DNA of 64,000 nucleotides, from positions 1 to 64,000 of the forward strand of contig CAOKPU010000007.1 of the NCBI GenBank assembly GCA_948470755.1. The letters are read 5' to 3'. The translations under genes were made by a program, and so were the position numbers. Source of the stretch: an uncultured Lachnospiraceae bacterium. Lineage in GTDB: Bacteria > Bacillota > Clostridia > Lachnospirales > Lachnospiraceae. This document shows, one piece after another, positions 53,027 through 62,725 of this stretch. Position 1 is the first letter of the stretch, and each line of letters starts with the position of its first letter. The notes below the pieces were generated by a model. The model saw only the letters and a program-made list of their open reading frames with translations. It was not told the DNA's origin and ran no database searches.

Positions 53027-53503
53027 CTATTTGATCGGTTTTGCCCCGGCTTTTTCCTGCGCTTTTTCCACTGCCCGTTTGAAAAAGCCTTTTTTCTTTT
53101 GTGGGGCTGCAATCGGCTTTCCGTGGAGCCCTTTGACTTCGGTGATGTAAATGCCGCTAACCGTCGCTTTTACTTCTTTTTTGACAGGGACCATATCGAA
53201 GATTTTCTCGTCGCATACGAGGGTCATGATCTGAGGGCCTACTTTGGCTTTAACGACTGGAAGTTTGGAACCGCGCAATAATTTGGGGGTCTGTTCGACA
53301 ACAGCCTGCGGAAGGCCCGCGTCTTTTATCTTCATCCGTTTTTTGTCGATAATAAGCATAGATATCCGCTGCTTCATTGCCTCGATCTGCTCTTGCTGTG
53401 CAGCCTGCCTTTTCTGGGCTTTTTTCCCCAGGAAATATAAAAGGGCGATGCCGGCGATTAAAATGATCGTTATGACTAATAATACAATAGATAGTGTACT
53501 CAC
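53027..53503 (-). CDS. Membrane-anchored conserved hypothetical protein
   Basis: A 158-residue protein starting with GTG after GGGAGGTAC. One N-terminal membrane helix (IVLLVITIILIAGIALLYFL) is followed by a basic helical stretch and a small beta-rich domain (AKVGPQIMTLVCDEKIFDMVPV). It ends in a lysine-rich tail. I know it only as a clostridial hypothetical. TTGTCT and TACAAT, 17 nt apart, form its promoter, which overlaps the cardiolipin synthase promoter region on the other strand. Confidence 0.75.
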   Translation of the reverse strand: MSTLSIVLLVITIILIAGIALLYFLGKKAQKRQAAQQEQIEAMKQRISMLIIDKKRMKIKDAGLPQAVVEQTPKLLRGSKLPVVKAKVGPQIMTLVCDEKIFDMVPVKKEVKATVSGIYITEVKGLHGKPIAAPQKKKGFFKRAVEKAQEKAGAKPIK

Positions 53504-53536
53504 GATGTACCTCCCGTTTCCGTTTCATTAAAATGT

Positions 53537-53565
53537 ATTGTAGCATTGTTTTATTAAATAGACAA
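53537..53565 (-). promoter_or_regulatory. Sigma-A promoter for the membrane-anchored hypothetical gene
   Basis: Minus strand TTGTCT (53565-53560) and TACAAT (53542-53537), spacing 17. Confidence 0.65.
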
Positions 53566-53574
53566 GGGATTTCA

Positions 53575-53603
53575 TTGAAGAAAGAAGGGGAATATTATAT
53601 AAT
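53575..53603 (+). promoter_or_regulatory. Sigma-A promoter for cardiolipin synthase
   Basis: TTGAAG (53575-53580) and TATAAT (53598-53603), spacing 17, 17 bp before the gene. The leader is therefore very short. Confidence 0.7.
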
Positions 53604-53620
53604 GGGTAGGTGCATGAGGT

Positions 53621-55093
53621 ATGGATATGATTTTAGAGAATATAAGGTTTGGGCTGGGATTTATATTCAGCCACCTGATTTTTATAAATTTTATATTGGC
53701 AATGATCATTATTTTTTTTCAGAGAAAAAACCCCCAGTCTGTCTGGACATGGCTTTTGCTCTTATATTTTATACCGATCCTGGGTTTTGTTTTTTATCTG
53801 CTTATTGGAACAGATATGCACAAGCAGAAAATGTTCCGGATTAAGGAGATTGAAGACCATTTGAATGAAGCGATCCGGCGGCAGGAATACAGCCTTAGGA
53901 ATAAAAGGCTGGAACGGGAGGCTCCGGCAATTGCGGATTACGCGGATCTGGTAATGTATAATCTGGATGTGGCGGGAGCGGTGTTGACGGATGACAATGA
54001 TATTACGATTTTCACCGACGGGAATGAGAAGTTCGATGCATTGATCGAGGATATCCGGACGGCGGAAAGTTATATCCATATCCAGTATTATATTATTAAA
54101 AATGATGTGCTTTTTGAACGGATAAAGGGAGCTCTGGCAAAAAAGGCGGAAGAAGGGGTGGAAGTGCGTATCCTTTACGACGGCATGGGCTGCCGTTCGG
54201 TGAAAAAAAGCTGCTGGAAAAAGCTGAATAGCCAGGGGATAAAAACTTCGGAATTCTTTCCGGCCGCGCTGCGTCGGCTGCATCTTAGGATAAATTACAG
54301 GAACCATAGGAAGATTGTGGTCATTGATGGGAAAATAGGGTATGTAGGCGGCTTTAACATCGGAAAAGAATATATCGGCATGGATGACAGATTTGGCTAT
54401 TGGAGGGATACCCATCTGCGTATGACGGGGTCGGCAGTGGCTTCCATGGAGCTGCGGTTTGCTTTGGACTGGAATTACGCTTCCAAGGAAAATCTTTTTA
54501 TGACGGATCAATATATCAATAAAGGACCGTTTGAGTCAAAACAGCACTGCGATGTGCAGATCGTGTCCAGCGGGCCGGATTCCAGATATTGCAGCATCCG
54601 GGACAATTATCTGCGGCTGATTGGCAAGGCGGAAAAAAATATTTATATACAGACGCCTTATTTTATCCCGGATGAGGCGATATTGGCGGCCTTGATGATT
54701 GCCATTCGTTCGGGGATAGAGGTGAACGTAATGATTCCGTGTAAGCCGGATCATCCGTTTGTCTACTGGGCGACTTATTCCTATATCGGGGATTTGGTCA
54801 TGGAAGGTGCGAAATGCTATACTTATAGCGAGGGCTTCCTTCATGCGAAGGGCATGATCGTGGACGATAAGGTGATGTGTTATGGGACGGCGAACATGGA
54901 CATCCGCAGCTTTGCTTTGAACTTTGAAGTGAATGCGGTGGTCTACAACGAGGAGAAGGCGCTTCAGATGCGGGAATTATTTGATGAAGATTTGAAACAT
55001 TCCAAACAGATTACGAAAAATATTTATGTAGGGCGTTCCCTGCCAATTAGGTTCAAGGAACAAGTCTGCAGGCTTTTATCGCCTTTATTGTAG
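53621..55093 (+). CDS. cls: Cardiolipin synthase
   Basis: A 490-residue phospholipase-D-family membrane enzyme that condenses two phosphatidylglycerols. Two N-terminal helices form the PLDc_N part (IFSHLIFINFILAMIIIFF; WTWLLLLYFIPILGFVFYLL). The HxKx4D motifs are NHRKIVVIDGKIGYVGG near residue 225 and LHAKGMIVDDKVMCYGTANMD near 408. ATGAGGT precedes ATG. It has its own promoter. Confidence 0.95.
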   Translation: MDMILENIRFGLGFIFSHLIFINFILAMIIIFFQRKNPQSVWTWLLLLYFIPILGFVFYLLIGTDMHKQKMFRIKEIEDHLNEAIRRQEYSLRNKRLEREAPAIADYADLVMYNLDVAGAVLTDDNDITIFTDGNEKFDALIEDIRTAESYIHIQYYIIKNDVLFERIKGALAKKAEEGVEVRILYDGMGCRSVKKSCWKKLNSQGIKTSEFFPAALRRLHLRINYRNHRKIVVIDGKIGYVGGFNIGKEYIGMDDRFGYWRDTHLRMTGSAVASMELRFALDWNYASKENLFMTDQYINKGPFESKQHCDVQIVSSGPDSRYCSIRDNYLRLIGKAEKNIYIQTPYFIPDEAILAALMIAIRSGIEVNVMIPCKPDHPFVYWATYSYIGDLVMEGAKCYTYSEGFLHAKGMIVDDKVMCYGTANMDIRSFALNFEVNAVVYNEEKALQMRELFDEDLKHSKQITKNIYVGRSLPIRFKEQVCRLLSPLL

Positions 55094-55243
55094 GTCTTTG
55101 GAAATAGGATTTTATAGGGAAATATGATGAATCATAAACGGGAAAATGGGAATGGGCGATAAAAATAAGAAAAGGGTTTTAAGCAAAGCCGATTTGTGGT
55201 ATAAATGGTAAGGGAAGCGGCAAAGAAGGAGAGAATATTGAGA

Positions 55244-56305
55244 ATGAAAAAAATGGCAGGGTTGAAAATGGCGGCATTGGCGGCAGCGGCAGCAGTCTTG
55301 CTGGCAACGGCAGGCTGCGGGCAGGATGATGGAAAGAAGGCTTATCTGGATGAGGTAAAGGCAGAGGACTATGTAAAAATTGGGGGATACAAAGGGCTTG
55401 AAGTGGTACAGGCCCTGCCGGAGGTGACGGAGGAACAGAGGGATTCTTATATTAATTATATTTTGTCCTTAAACCCCAGCGACGGGGCGAAGGAGGGGGA
55501 CACGGTGAACATCGATTATGCGGGGACGATGGATGGCGTGGCGTTTGACGGGGGAACCGCATCAGGTCAGAATCTGACGCTGGGGTCAGGCCGGTTTATT
55601 GAAGGCTTTGAAGAAGGATTGATCGGGGCTAAAGCGGGGGATACCGTAGAACTGAATCTGACGTTCCCGGAGGATTATCATGCGGAACTGGCCGGAAAGC
55701 CGGTGGTATTCATGGTTACGGTCAATACAATCATGGCAGCCCAGCCCCAGGAACTGAATGATGCCTTTGTAAAAGGATTGGATAATGGATGTAATACCGT
55801 GGAAGAATATCGGCAGTATGTTTATGACCTCCTTATGGAAGATGCAACGGCGGCTTATGAGGATGCCATTGAGAATTCATTAGTCGATATGTTGATGGAA
55901 AGCGCTGAATTTACGAAAGAACCGCCTCAGGCTATGGTGGACAGCTATGAGGAAGTGCTGACGGCCAATTTGACCGCTGAGGCTGCAAGCTATGGGATGA
56001 CGCTGGAACAGCTTATGAGCCTTGGCTATGGGATGGACGAGGCGGCCTATGCCGGGGAGATAAGGAACCAGGCGGAAAGGTTTGCACGGCAGTCGCTGAT
56101 GCTTCAGGCGATAGCCGATAAAGAGAACCTGAGCGTATCGGAAGAAGAATTACAGGAAGAAATGGAAACGATCGTGGCGTCAGGACTCTATGAATCGGTA
56201 GAGAGCCTGAAAGAAGATGTGGACGCAAGGCGGTATAAAGAATCCATGATGGCGAAGAAGGTCATGGGGATGCTCCGGGAAAACGCGGTAGTAAGCGCAG
56301 GGTAA
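55244..56305 (+). CDS. Trigger-factor-like peptidyl-prolyl isomerase lipoprotein
   Basis: A 353-residue exported foldase. The signal ends at lipobox ATAGC (Cys about 25). An FKBP domain at about 80-165 (EGDTVNIDYAGTMDGVAFDGG; SGRFIEGFEEGLIGAKAGDT) is followed by a trigger-factor C-terminal helical chaperone domain (about 175-350). Cytoplasmic trigger factor has no signal peptide, so this is a surface-tethered version for secreted proteins. The SD is AAGGAG at 12 nt from ATG 55244; the start could also be ATG 55253. Confidence 0.87.
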   Translation: MKKMAGLKMAALAAAAAVLLATAGCGQDDGKKAYLDEVKAEDYVKIGGYKGLEVVQALPEVTEEQRDSYINYILSLNPSDGAKEGDTVNIDYAGTMDGVAFDGGTASGQNLTLGSGRFIEGFEEGLIGAKAGDTVELNLTFPEDYHAELAGKPVVFMVTVNTIMAAQPQELNDAFVKGLDNGCNTVEEYRQYVYDLLMEDATAAYEDAIENSLVDMLMESAEFTKEPPQAMVDSYEEVLTANLTAEAASYGMTLEQLMSLGYGMDEAAYAGEIRNQAERFARQSLMLQAIADKENLSVSEEELQEEMETIVASGLYESVESLKEDVDARRYKESMMAKKVMGMLRENAVVSAG

Positions 56306-56391
56306 AAGGGCGGATGGACATAGTATCGAATGGCGGTAGGATACTCGGCCTTGGCATCAAAAATATTGAAATCATACTTTGAAACGAAGGG

Positions 56392-56450
56392 CTTGCGTCG
56401 GCGCTGCATCCGCAGGCTCCATAATCAGAAAAAGCAGTGCAGAAATGAGG
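56392..56450 (+). promoter_or_regulatory. Element B, copy 2: pseudoknot at the asnS SD
   Basis: Stem 1 is CTTGCG (56392-56397) with CGCAGG (56411-56416). Stem 2 is GGCGCTGC (56400-56407) with GCAGTGCA (56434-56441; seven of eight pair). The 2-nt and 3-nt joints (TC, ATC) are the same as in the ddl copy; the third loop differs in sequence. GAAATGAGG (56442-56450) is identical and gives the SD. A weak promoter (TTGGCA 56351, TACTTT 56375) would start transcription right before stem 1. Confidence 0.65.
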
Positions 56451-56455
56451 TTGGA

Positions 56456-57847
56456 ATGGAATTGACAGACATCCGGGATTTGTACCGTGACCGGGAAAAA
56501 TATATCGGTACAGAAGTGACGGTAGGCGGATGGATCAGAAGCATCCGGGATTCCAAAACATTTGGATTCATTGTAGTAAATGACGGTACTTTTTTTGAAC
56601 CGCTGCAGATCGTATACAGCGATAAGTTGGAAAATTTTGAGAAGATCAGCAAGTTGAATGTAGGATCGGCGATTGTGGTAAAGGGCATTATCGTAGCGAC
56701 CCCGGAGGCGAAGCAGCCTTTTGAGATGCAGGCGGACGAAGTATTGGTGGAAGGGGTTTCCACTGCGGATTACCCTCTTCAGAAAAAAAGGCACAGTTTT
56801 GAATACTTAAGGACGATTTCCCATCTGCGTCCCCGTACCAACACTTTCCAGGCCGTATTTCGGGTGCGTTCCCTTATTGCCTATGCTATCCATACGTTCT
56901 TTATGGAAAGAGGGTTTGTATATGTGCATACTCCGTTGATTACCGGCAGCGATTGCGAAGGGGCAGGGGAAATGTTCCAAGTAACGACGATGGATTTAAA
57001 TGATATTCCCAGAACGGAGGGAGGAAGCATAGATTACAGCCAGGACTTTTTTGGCAAACCTACGAATCTGACAGTGAGCGGGCAGCTTAACGTGGAAACT
57101 TATGCTTTTGCTTTTAAAAACGTATATACCTTCGGCCCTACTTTCCGGGCGGAGAATTCCAATACAACAAGGCATGCGGCGGAATTCTGGATGATTGAGC
57201 CGGAAATGGCTTTTGCGGATTTAAAGGACGATATGATTCTGGCGGAAGCGATGTTAAAGCATATTATCCGTTATGTGTTGGAAAATGCAAAAGAGGAGAT
57301 GGATTTCTTTAACCAGTTTGTGGACAAAGGATTGATCGAAAGACTGCAGCATGTGCTGAATTCTGACTTTGGGCATGTAACTTACACGGAAGCGGTTAAG
57401 ATCCTGGAAAAACATAATGATGAATTTGAGTATAAGGTATTCTGGGGTTGTGACCTACAGACAGAGCATGAACGTTTCCTTACGGAAAAGGAATTCAAAC
57501 GTCCGGTATTTGTAACGGATTATCCGAAGGAAATCAAGGCGTTTTATATGAAATTAAACGAAGACGGGAAAACGGTGGCGGCAATGGACTGCCTGGTGCC
57601 CGGGATTGGCGAGATTATAGGAGGGAGCCAGAGGGAAGATAAACTGGAAATCCTGGAAAGCAGGATGGAGGAACTCGGCCTGAATAAGGAGGACTACGGT
57701 TTTTATCTGGATTTGCGCAAGTATGGTTCCGTCCGTCATGCAGGTTTTGGCCTTGGGTTTGAAAGATGCGTAATGTACTTGACCGGTATGGGAAATATAA
57801 GGGACGTCATTCCGTTCCCAAGGACAGTGAAAAACTGCGAGTTATAA
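56456..57847 (+). CDS. asnS: Asparaginyl-tRNA synthetase
   Basis: A 463-residue class IIb synthetase. It has an N-terminal OB-fold ([22 protein letters not shown] near 20-40), motif 2 in [21 protein letters not shown] near 240, and motif 3 in [15 protein letters not shown] near 430. These and the length fit AsnRS and not AspRS. ATG 56456 is set by ATGAGG at 56445-56450. The frame continues upstream through element B but is not expected to be translated there. Confidence 0.95.
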   Translation: MELTDIRDLYRDREKYIGTEVTVGGWIRSIRDSKTFGFIVVNDGTFFEPLQIVYSDKLENFEKISKLNVGSAIVVKGIIVATPEAKQPFEMQADEVLVEGVSTADYPLQKKRHSFEYLRTISHLRPRTNTFQAVFRVRSLIAYAIHTFFMERGFVYVHTPLITGSDCEGAGEMFQVTTMDLNDIPRTEGGSIDYSQDFFGKPTNLTVSGQLNVETYAFAFKNVYTFGPTFRAENSNTTRHAAEFWMIEPEMAFADLKDDMILAEAMLKHIIRYVLENAKEEMDFFNQFVDKGLIERLQHVLNSDFGHVTYTEAVKILEKHNDEFEYKVFWGCDLQTEHERFLTEKEFKRPVFVTDYPKEIKAFYMKLNEDGKTVAAMDCLVPGIGEIIGGSQREDKLEILESRMEELGLNKEDYGFYLDLRKYGSVRHAGFGLGFERCVMYLTGMGNIRDVIPFPRTVKNCEL

Positions 57848-57931
57848 GTTTACTATTTTTGAATTTTACGGGGATTCTTCAGGATAAGCCCATAGGGCTG
57901 GCGGCAGTGGTATTTAGGACAGGGGTTTCAA

Positions 57932-59212
57932 ATGAGAAAAAAAGCGGCGGGGATGATAACGATAGGCATTATATGCCTTATCCTATGCTCTTCTTCGGAA
58001 AAGGCGTATGCGTCTACCATATCTGAAATCAAGAGGCAGCAGGAAGAGGACAAGAGACAACTGAATAATGTACAAGGGCAGATTTCAGGACTGGAAGGGG
58101 AACAAGGGGAAATCGGTGCGGAAATAGATGAAATAGATGCGGAGGTAGTCCAGATTATTGCCAGTGTGGATCTTATTAAAGAAGAAATCGTGGAAAAAGA
58201 AGAGCAGATCAAAGAAACCGAAGCGGAATACGAGGCGGCGAAGCAGCAGGAAGAAGAGCAGTATGAGACGATGAAAATCCGCATTAAGTTTATGTATGAG
58301 CAAGGGGATATTTCTTATGTACAGCTTTTTTTGACCAGCGAAGGCTTTGGCGATATGCTGAATAAGGCCGATTATGTGGAGCAGCTTTATGCTTACGACA
58401 GGAAAATGCTGGAGGAGTATAAGGCGGCTAAGGACTATGTGCAGCAGGTCTGGGATAGACTGGAAGAGGAGAAGTCGGAACTGGAAGCATCGCAGCATGA
58501 ATTAGAAGAAGAACAGGCTTATATGGAAGAACTTCTGGAAGAGAAAAAGCGGGAATATGAAAACTACAGCGTGCAGATAGCCAGGGCAAAACAGGAAGCG
58601 GCGGCTTATAGGGCGAAGATTAAGCAGCAGACGGCTCAAATCAAGAAACTGGAGGAGGAGGAAAGAAAGCGGCGGGAAGAGGAAGAACGCAGAAGAAAAG
58701 AGGAAGAGGAGCGCAGGCGGAGGGAAGCGGAAGCCAATGCTTCCTTGGAAGGAAGCCCTTCTTCATCTCAGGAAGAGGAACCATCGGAAAGTTCCGGCGC
58801 GTCAGCTTCATCCGGGTCCTCATCGGGATCTTCATCGGGAGGGGGCGCCAGCGTGTCTTCCGGCGGGAGCGCCGCCGGACAGGCGATTGCTTCCTACGCC
58901 TGTCAGTTCATCGGCAATCCTTATGTGGCAGGCGGGACGAGCCTGACGAACGGCGCGGATTGCTCCGGGTTTGTATGGAGAGTGTTCAAGGATAAGGGAT
59001 ATACTGTTCCCCGTACTTCGTGGGAATTGCGTAATGTGGGCAGGGAGGTGTCTTATTCCAATGCCCAGCCGGGAGATATCGTATGTTATGCAGGGCATGT
59101 GGGGATATACATAGGAAACGGGAATATTGTACATGCCAGCACTCCGAAATCAGGAATTAAAATAACCACAGCTACTTATAAATCCATATTGAGCGTAAGG
59201 AGGGTGGCATAA
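57932..59212 (+). CDS. PcsB/CwlO-like secreted NlpC/P60 endopeptidase
   Basis: A 426-residue exported peptidoglycan hydrolase. A signal peptide (1-28, ending EKAYAS) is followed by a long coiled coil (about 30-265, very Glu/Lys/Gln-rich). A Ser/Gly-rich linker (about 270-315) leads to an NlpC/P60 domain (about 318-426) with catalytic NGADCSGFVWR near 340 and GHVGIYIGNG near 389. The coiled-coil layout is that of PcsB/CwlO proteins gated by FtsEX. No ftsEX is present here. It likely splits septal or side-wall peptides. Confidence 0.92.
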   Translation: MRKKAAGMITIGIICLILCSSSEKAYASTISEIKRQQEEDKRQLNNVQGQISGLEGEQGEIGAEIDEIDAEVVQIIASVDLIKEEIVEKEEQIKETEAEYEAAKQQEEEQYETMKIRIKFMYEQGDISYVQLFLTSEGFGDMLNKADYVEQLYAYDRKMLEEYKAAKDYVQQVWDRLEEEKSELEASQHELEEEQAYMEELLEEKKREYENYSVQIARAKQEAAAYRAKIKQQTAQIKKLEEEERKRREEEERRRKEEEERRRREAEANASLEGSPSSSQEEEPSESSGASASSGSSSGSSSGGGASVSSGGSAAGQAIASYACQFIGNPYVAGGTSLTNGADCSGFVWRVFKDKGYTVPRTSWELRNVGREVSYSNAQPGDIVCYAGHVGIYIGNGNIVHASTPKSGIKITTATYKSILSVRRVA

Positions 59213-59274
59213 GCAAAGAGATATTTGACATTATTTGAAGCGTGTTTCTAATTGAAAAAACAAAATTGTATGAA

Positions 59275-59324
59275 AAAAGGCTGTTATAGCGGAAGAACCG
59301 GTTTTCTGCTATAATAGCCCTTTT
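59275..59324. terminator. Long bidirectional terminator after the NlpC/P60 gene
   Basis: A stem of about 16 bp (GGCTGTTATAGCGG from 59279, with CTGCTATAATAGCC to 59319), flanked by A- and T-runs, separates two convergent genes. Confidence 0.85.
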
Positions 59325-59337
59325 GCAGATATCTGCT

Positions 59338-60243
59338 TCAATCTTTCGTGTTGTCATTGGCAGGGCCGCTGTTGATTCCGATGATTCCAAGGATGCCATC
59401 ATCATCGATATCAAAGGTGATATTGGGGGATCCGTTTCCACCCAATACGAAACCGGCGTCCGTATACTTCAGATCGAAAAGGTTATAGTTGACAATGCGA
59501 TTAACCAACGCTTCGCTGAAAATCTTTTCGCCGTCGATTGCTTCAAATTCGCCCGAAGTATTAATGGGGCCGTTGTAATTGCCTGTATCCAGGAAAACGG
59601 GGAAATTAGTCAAGTCAGAGAGAGCTTTCATATCCATTGCTTTTACCGCATTGATAATCTTGATGGCAAAAGCATATTCTTCCACATATATGCCTGTGAC
59701 AAGCCCGCTGTCGGAAATGCCTACCAGCAGGGCGTTGCTGTCCAGGGAACCGGCATAGGTAAAAGAGGCGATCTGGCCGATTGTAAGGGAATACAGGTTG
59801 CCGGAAACGCCGTTGTCAGGGATCGTGAGATAATAGGAAGCGCCATCGGTAGCCTGAACGGAAACGGAATATCGCGTGGCGTCCAGGACGATTCCTACCA
59901 GGGTCCGCCGTTCCCCTGCCAGAAGTTCTTCCTGGGTGGGGCGGGAGGGCGTGGATGTGATTGGCGAAGGAATGTCTTCCTGCGCCCGGGCAGCCTCCAA
60001 AGAGGAGCCGGTATCGCTTTCGGTGCCGGCTTCTTCGCCGCTGTCCTCAGGGAGGGTTTCCTCATCGGCTTCGAGGCTGGTTTCGTCCATTTCACTATTT
60101 TCTTCGTTATTCTCAGGAACATTTTCCTCTGTGGTTTCTCCAGTTTCCGCATCCGGCTCCGCATCGGATGCACCGCATCCGCTTGCAGCAATAAGAAAGC
60201 CTGACATAAGAAGGGCAAACAGTTTACCTGTGTTCTTTTTCAT
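59338..60243 (-). CDS. Lipoprotein of unknown function
   Basis: A 301-residue lipoprotein. The signal ends at lipobox AASGC (Cys about 23). A long acidic linker (about 25-95, rich in E/D/T) leads to a beta-rich domain (about 105-175; VGIVLDATRYSVSVQATDG) and a C-terminal half (about 180-295) that contains FDIDDDGILGIIGINSG, possibly an acidic metal loop. I do not recognise it. AAGGATGG precedes ATG, and a strong promoter lies 60-90 bp upstream. Confidence 0.75.
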   Translation of the reverse strand: MKKNTGKLFALLMSGFLIAASGCGASDAEPDAETGETTEENVPENNEENSEMDETSLEADEETLPEDSGEEAGTESDTGSSLEAARAQEDIPSPITSTPSRPTQEELLAGERRTLVGIVLDATRYSVSVQATDGASYYLTIPDNGVSGNLYSLTIGQIASFTYAGSLDSNALLVGISDSGLVTGIYVEEYAFAIKIINAVKAMDMKALSDLTNFPVFLDTGNYNGPINTSGEFEAIDGEKIFSEALVNRIVNYNLFDLKYTDAGFVLGGNGSPNITFDIDDDGILGIIGINSGPANDNTKD

Positions 60244-60304
60244 TATAAAATACCATCCTTTATATAAATTATTGATCCATATACTCCAAACCCTGTAACT
60301 CAAT

Positions 60305-60332
60305 AATATACTATAAGAGGAAGGAATGTCAA
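60305..60332 (-). promoter_or_regulatory. Sigma-A promoter for the lipoprotein gene
   Basis: Minus strand perfect TTGACA (60332-60327) and TATATT (60310-60305), spacing 16. Confidence 0.75.
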
Positions 60333-60474
60333 ATACTCGCGGAAATCAATTTTTGAAGAGGAAGTCTTATATTTCCGTGGTCAAATACTTGTGTTTCCTG
60401 TCAAAACATAGTAAAGTTTTAGTGATATGTTAGTGGTCGCGTTGCAAATGTAAAAACGGTCAGGAGGAAAAGGG

Positions 60475-61887
60475 ATGGATTGGCGTCAGCTTTTGTGCGG
60501 GGACAGGATTCGGGATTACAGGACGGGAAAGAATGCCGGGGATTTGCGGACAGAGTTTGAAAAGGACTATCACCGTATTATCGGAAGCGCTTCGTTCCGC
60601 CGTTTGCAGGATAAGACTCAGGTATTTCCGCTGGATAAAAGTGATTTTGTCAGGACGAGGCTTACTCATTCATTGGAAGTATCTTCTCTGGCTAAGTCTT
60701 TGGGGCAGAATATATCAAGAAAAATAATCCAGGAAATTGGGGATAAATCGTTTTTGGAGTCATATCAGGCAGACGTATGCGATATCCTGCAATGTGCGGG
60801 GCTTTTGCATGATATTGGAAATCCTCCGTTTGGCCATTTTGGAGAAACGGTAATCAGGGAATGGTTTCAAAAAAATTTATGCAATTTTTTTTATCATGGG
60901 CAAAGCCTGGAAAGCCTGCTGTTGCCGCAGATGAAAAGCGATTTTTATAATTTTGAAGGAAATACCCAGGCCCTGCGCCTAGTGACAAAGCTTCATTACC
61001 TGGTAGATGAACATGGAATGAATCTGACGAAAGGCCTGCTGGGCACTATTATAAAGTATCCGGTATCTTCTTTGGGAATCAATAAAAACAGCGGTAATAT
61101 AAAAGATAAAAAAATGGGCTATTTTTATGCGGAAAGGGATATTTTCAAAGATCTGCAAAAGAGCCTTGGCACCGCAGGGGCAAGGCATCCTCTTGCTTAT
61201 GTGCTGGAAGCGGCGGACGATATTGCCTACTTGACGGCGGATATTGAAGATGCGTTTAAAAAAGGATGTATTACGTTTGGCCAGTTGGTGCAGGAGTTGG
61301 AAAGCTGTGGCAAAGGGGAAGAAGAAAATGGGGAATATTTCAGGATAACAAGAGCTTTAAAAGAACGGTATGAAAAGGCGGTGGAGCGGGGAGTCTCCCA
61401 GCCGGAAGGCCATGCGGTGCAGAACTGGGTGGTTAGGGTGCAGGCGAGGCTGATTACATATGCCACCGAAAGTTTTGCCATAAACTATGGGCAGATTATG
61501 GAAGGGGCTTATGCCCATGAATTGCTTTACGGCTCTTTGGGAGAGCGGCTGGCCTGGGCGCTTGGCGATATTGCTTACCGTTATGCATTTGTATCGCGCC
61601 CTATTTTAAAACTGGAGATAGCGGCAGAGACGATCATGGAATTCCTTTTGGAAAAATTGGTGGATGCGGTAATTTATTACGATACCGGGGAAAGGATGAA
61701 TGATGTACAGAAGAAAATGATAATGCTTATTTCCGATAATTATAAAGCAATTTACCGGATTTATTCTAGGGATAAAGATGAGATTGAAAGATTATATCTG
61801 CGCCTGCTTCTGGTTACGGATTTTCTTTGCGGCATGACGGACAGTTATGCGAAGAGTTTATATCAGGAATTAAATGGGATGATATAG
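60475..61887 (+). CDS. dgt: Deoxyguanosinetriphosphate triphosphohydrolase-like protein
   Basis: A 470-residue HD-superfamily enzyme that hydrolyses dNTPs to the nucleoside and triphosphate. The metal residues are in RLTHSLEVSSLAKSLG near residue 62 and LLHDIGNPPFGHFGE near 112. YVLEAADDIAYLTADIEDAF near 240 is typical of the Dgt family. AGGAGGAAAAGGG precedes ATG. An HD-domain gene and an exonuclease gene follow closely, so a nucleotide/DNA-housekeeping operon is plausible. Confidence 0.92.
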   Translation: MDWRQLLCGDRIRDYRTGKNAGDLRTEFEKDYHRIIGSASFRRLQDKTQVFPLDKSDFVRTRLTHSLEVSSLAKSLGQNISRKIIQEIGDKSFLESYQADVCDILQCAGLLHDIGNPPFGHFGETVIREWFQKNLCNFFYHGQSLESLLLPQMKSDFYNFEGNTQALRLVTKLHYLVDEHGMNLTKGLLGTIIKYPVSSLGINKNSGNIKDKKMGYFYAERDIFKDLQKSLGTAGARHPLAYVLEAADDIAYLTADIEDAFKKGCITFGQLVQELESCGKGEEENGEYFRITRALKERYEKAVERGVSQPEGHAVQNWVVRVQARLITYATESFAINYGQIMEGAYAHELLYGSLGERLAWALGDIAYRYAFVSRPILKLEIAAETIMEFLLEKLVDAVIYYDTGERMNDVQKKMIMLISDNYKAIYRIYSRDKDEIERLYLRLLLVTDFLCGMTDSYAKSLYQELNGMI

Positions 61888-61917
61888 GAAGCGGCGTGCG
61901 GATGATGGAGGTTGTAT

Positions 61918-62685
61918 ATGGAGATTGATAGGGAATGCGTGTTGGAGGCTTTCCGGCATTATGTGGAAAAGTATGATTTGCAGGATGAGAAAATCCGCCT
62001 GAAGGCAGAACATACATACCGGGTGAGCGGCTTATGCCAGAAGATTGCACAATCCTTAGATCTGTCGAAAGAGGATATTGATTTGGCATGGCTGATCGGC
62101 CTGCTCCACGACATCGGAAGATTTGAACAGGTCAGGAGATATGGCACTTTTATAGATGAGGAGTCGATAAATCACGGGGAGTATGGGGCAAAGCTGCTTT
62201 TTGATGAGGGGAAGATCCGGGAATTTGTAAAAGACGGCGGGGAGGATCCGGTAATACGGGCGGCGGTGAACCATCATAATACATATCGTATCCCGGAGGG
62301 CCTGGATGAGAGGACGGAAATGTTCTGCCATATTATCCGGGACGCGGATAAGATTGATATCTTAAAAGTAAATGTGGATTTCCCTTTGGAGGAAATTTAT
62401 AATGTAACAAGTAAAGAGCTGAGGAATGCACAGATAACTGAAGGGGTGATGCAATGTTTAAGGGAAGGAAAAGCAGTGCTTAAGGTTTTGAAAAAGACGG
62501 TAGCGGATAACCTGGCCGGACATATTTCCCTTGTTTTTGAACTGGTATATCCGATCAGCTTTAAGCTGGTAAAAGAACAGGGGTATCTGGAAAAAATGAT
62601 GCATTTTGAATCGGAGAATCCAATGACAAGGAAACAGTTTACGGAAATACGGGAGATTATGGGGGAATACCTGAAGAGAGGATAA
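61918..62685 (+). CDS. HD domain-containing phosphohydrolase
   Basis: A 255-residue HD-domain protein. Metal-binding residues are in HTYRVSGLCQKIAQ near 35, GLLHDIGRFEQVRR near 62, VNHHNTYRIP near 118 and RDADKIDILKVN near 142. The substrate is unknown (a phosphoester or nucleotide). ATG 61918 sits 6 nt after GGAGG; TTG 61912 is also in frame. It follows dgt by 30 bp. Confidence 0.85.
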   Translation: MEIDRECVLEAFRHYVEKYDLQDEKIRLKAEHTYRVSGLCQKIAQSLDLSKEDIDLAWLIGLLHDIGRFEQVRRYGTFIDEESINHGEYGAKLLFDEGKIREFVKDGGEDPVIRAAVNHHNTYRIPEGLDERTEMFCHIIRDADKIDILKVNVDFPLEEIYNVTSKELRNAQITEGVMQCLREGKAVLKVLKKTVADNLAGHISLVFELVYPISFKLVKEQGYLEKMMHFESENPMTRKQFTEIREIMGEYLKRG

Positions 62686-62725
62686 AGGACGGATGGGAAC
62701 GGCTGTTAGGAACAAAGGAAAGTGT

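Noticed and set aside
53494..53844. Plus-strand frame overlapping the start of cls
   Set aside because: It runs through two promoters and out of frame over the cls membrane helices; no domain was seen.
56330..56455. Extended asnS start through element B
   Set aside because: The extension has no homology to AsnRS and is covered by the pseudoknot; ATGAGG fits ATG 56456.
59323..60204. Plus-strand frame of 293 codons opposite the lipoprotein gene
   Set aside because: The minus-strand product has a lipobox, an SD and a TTGACA promoter. The plus frame has none of these and begins in a terminator.
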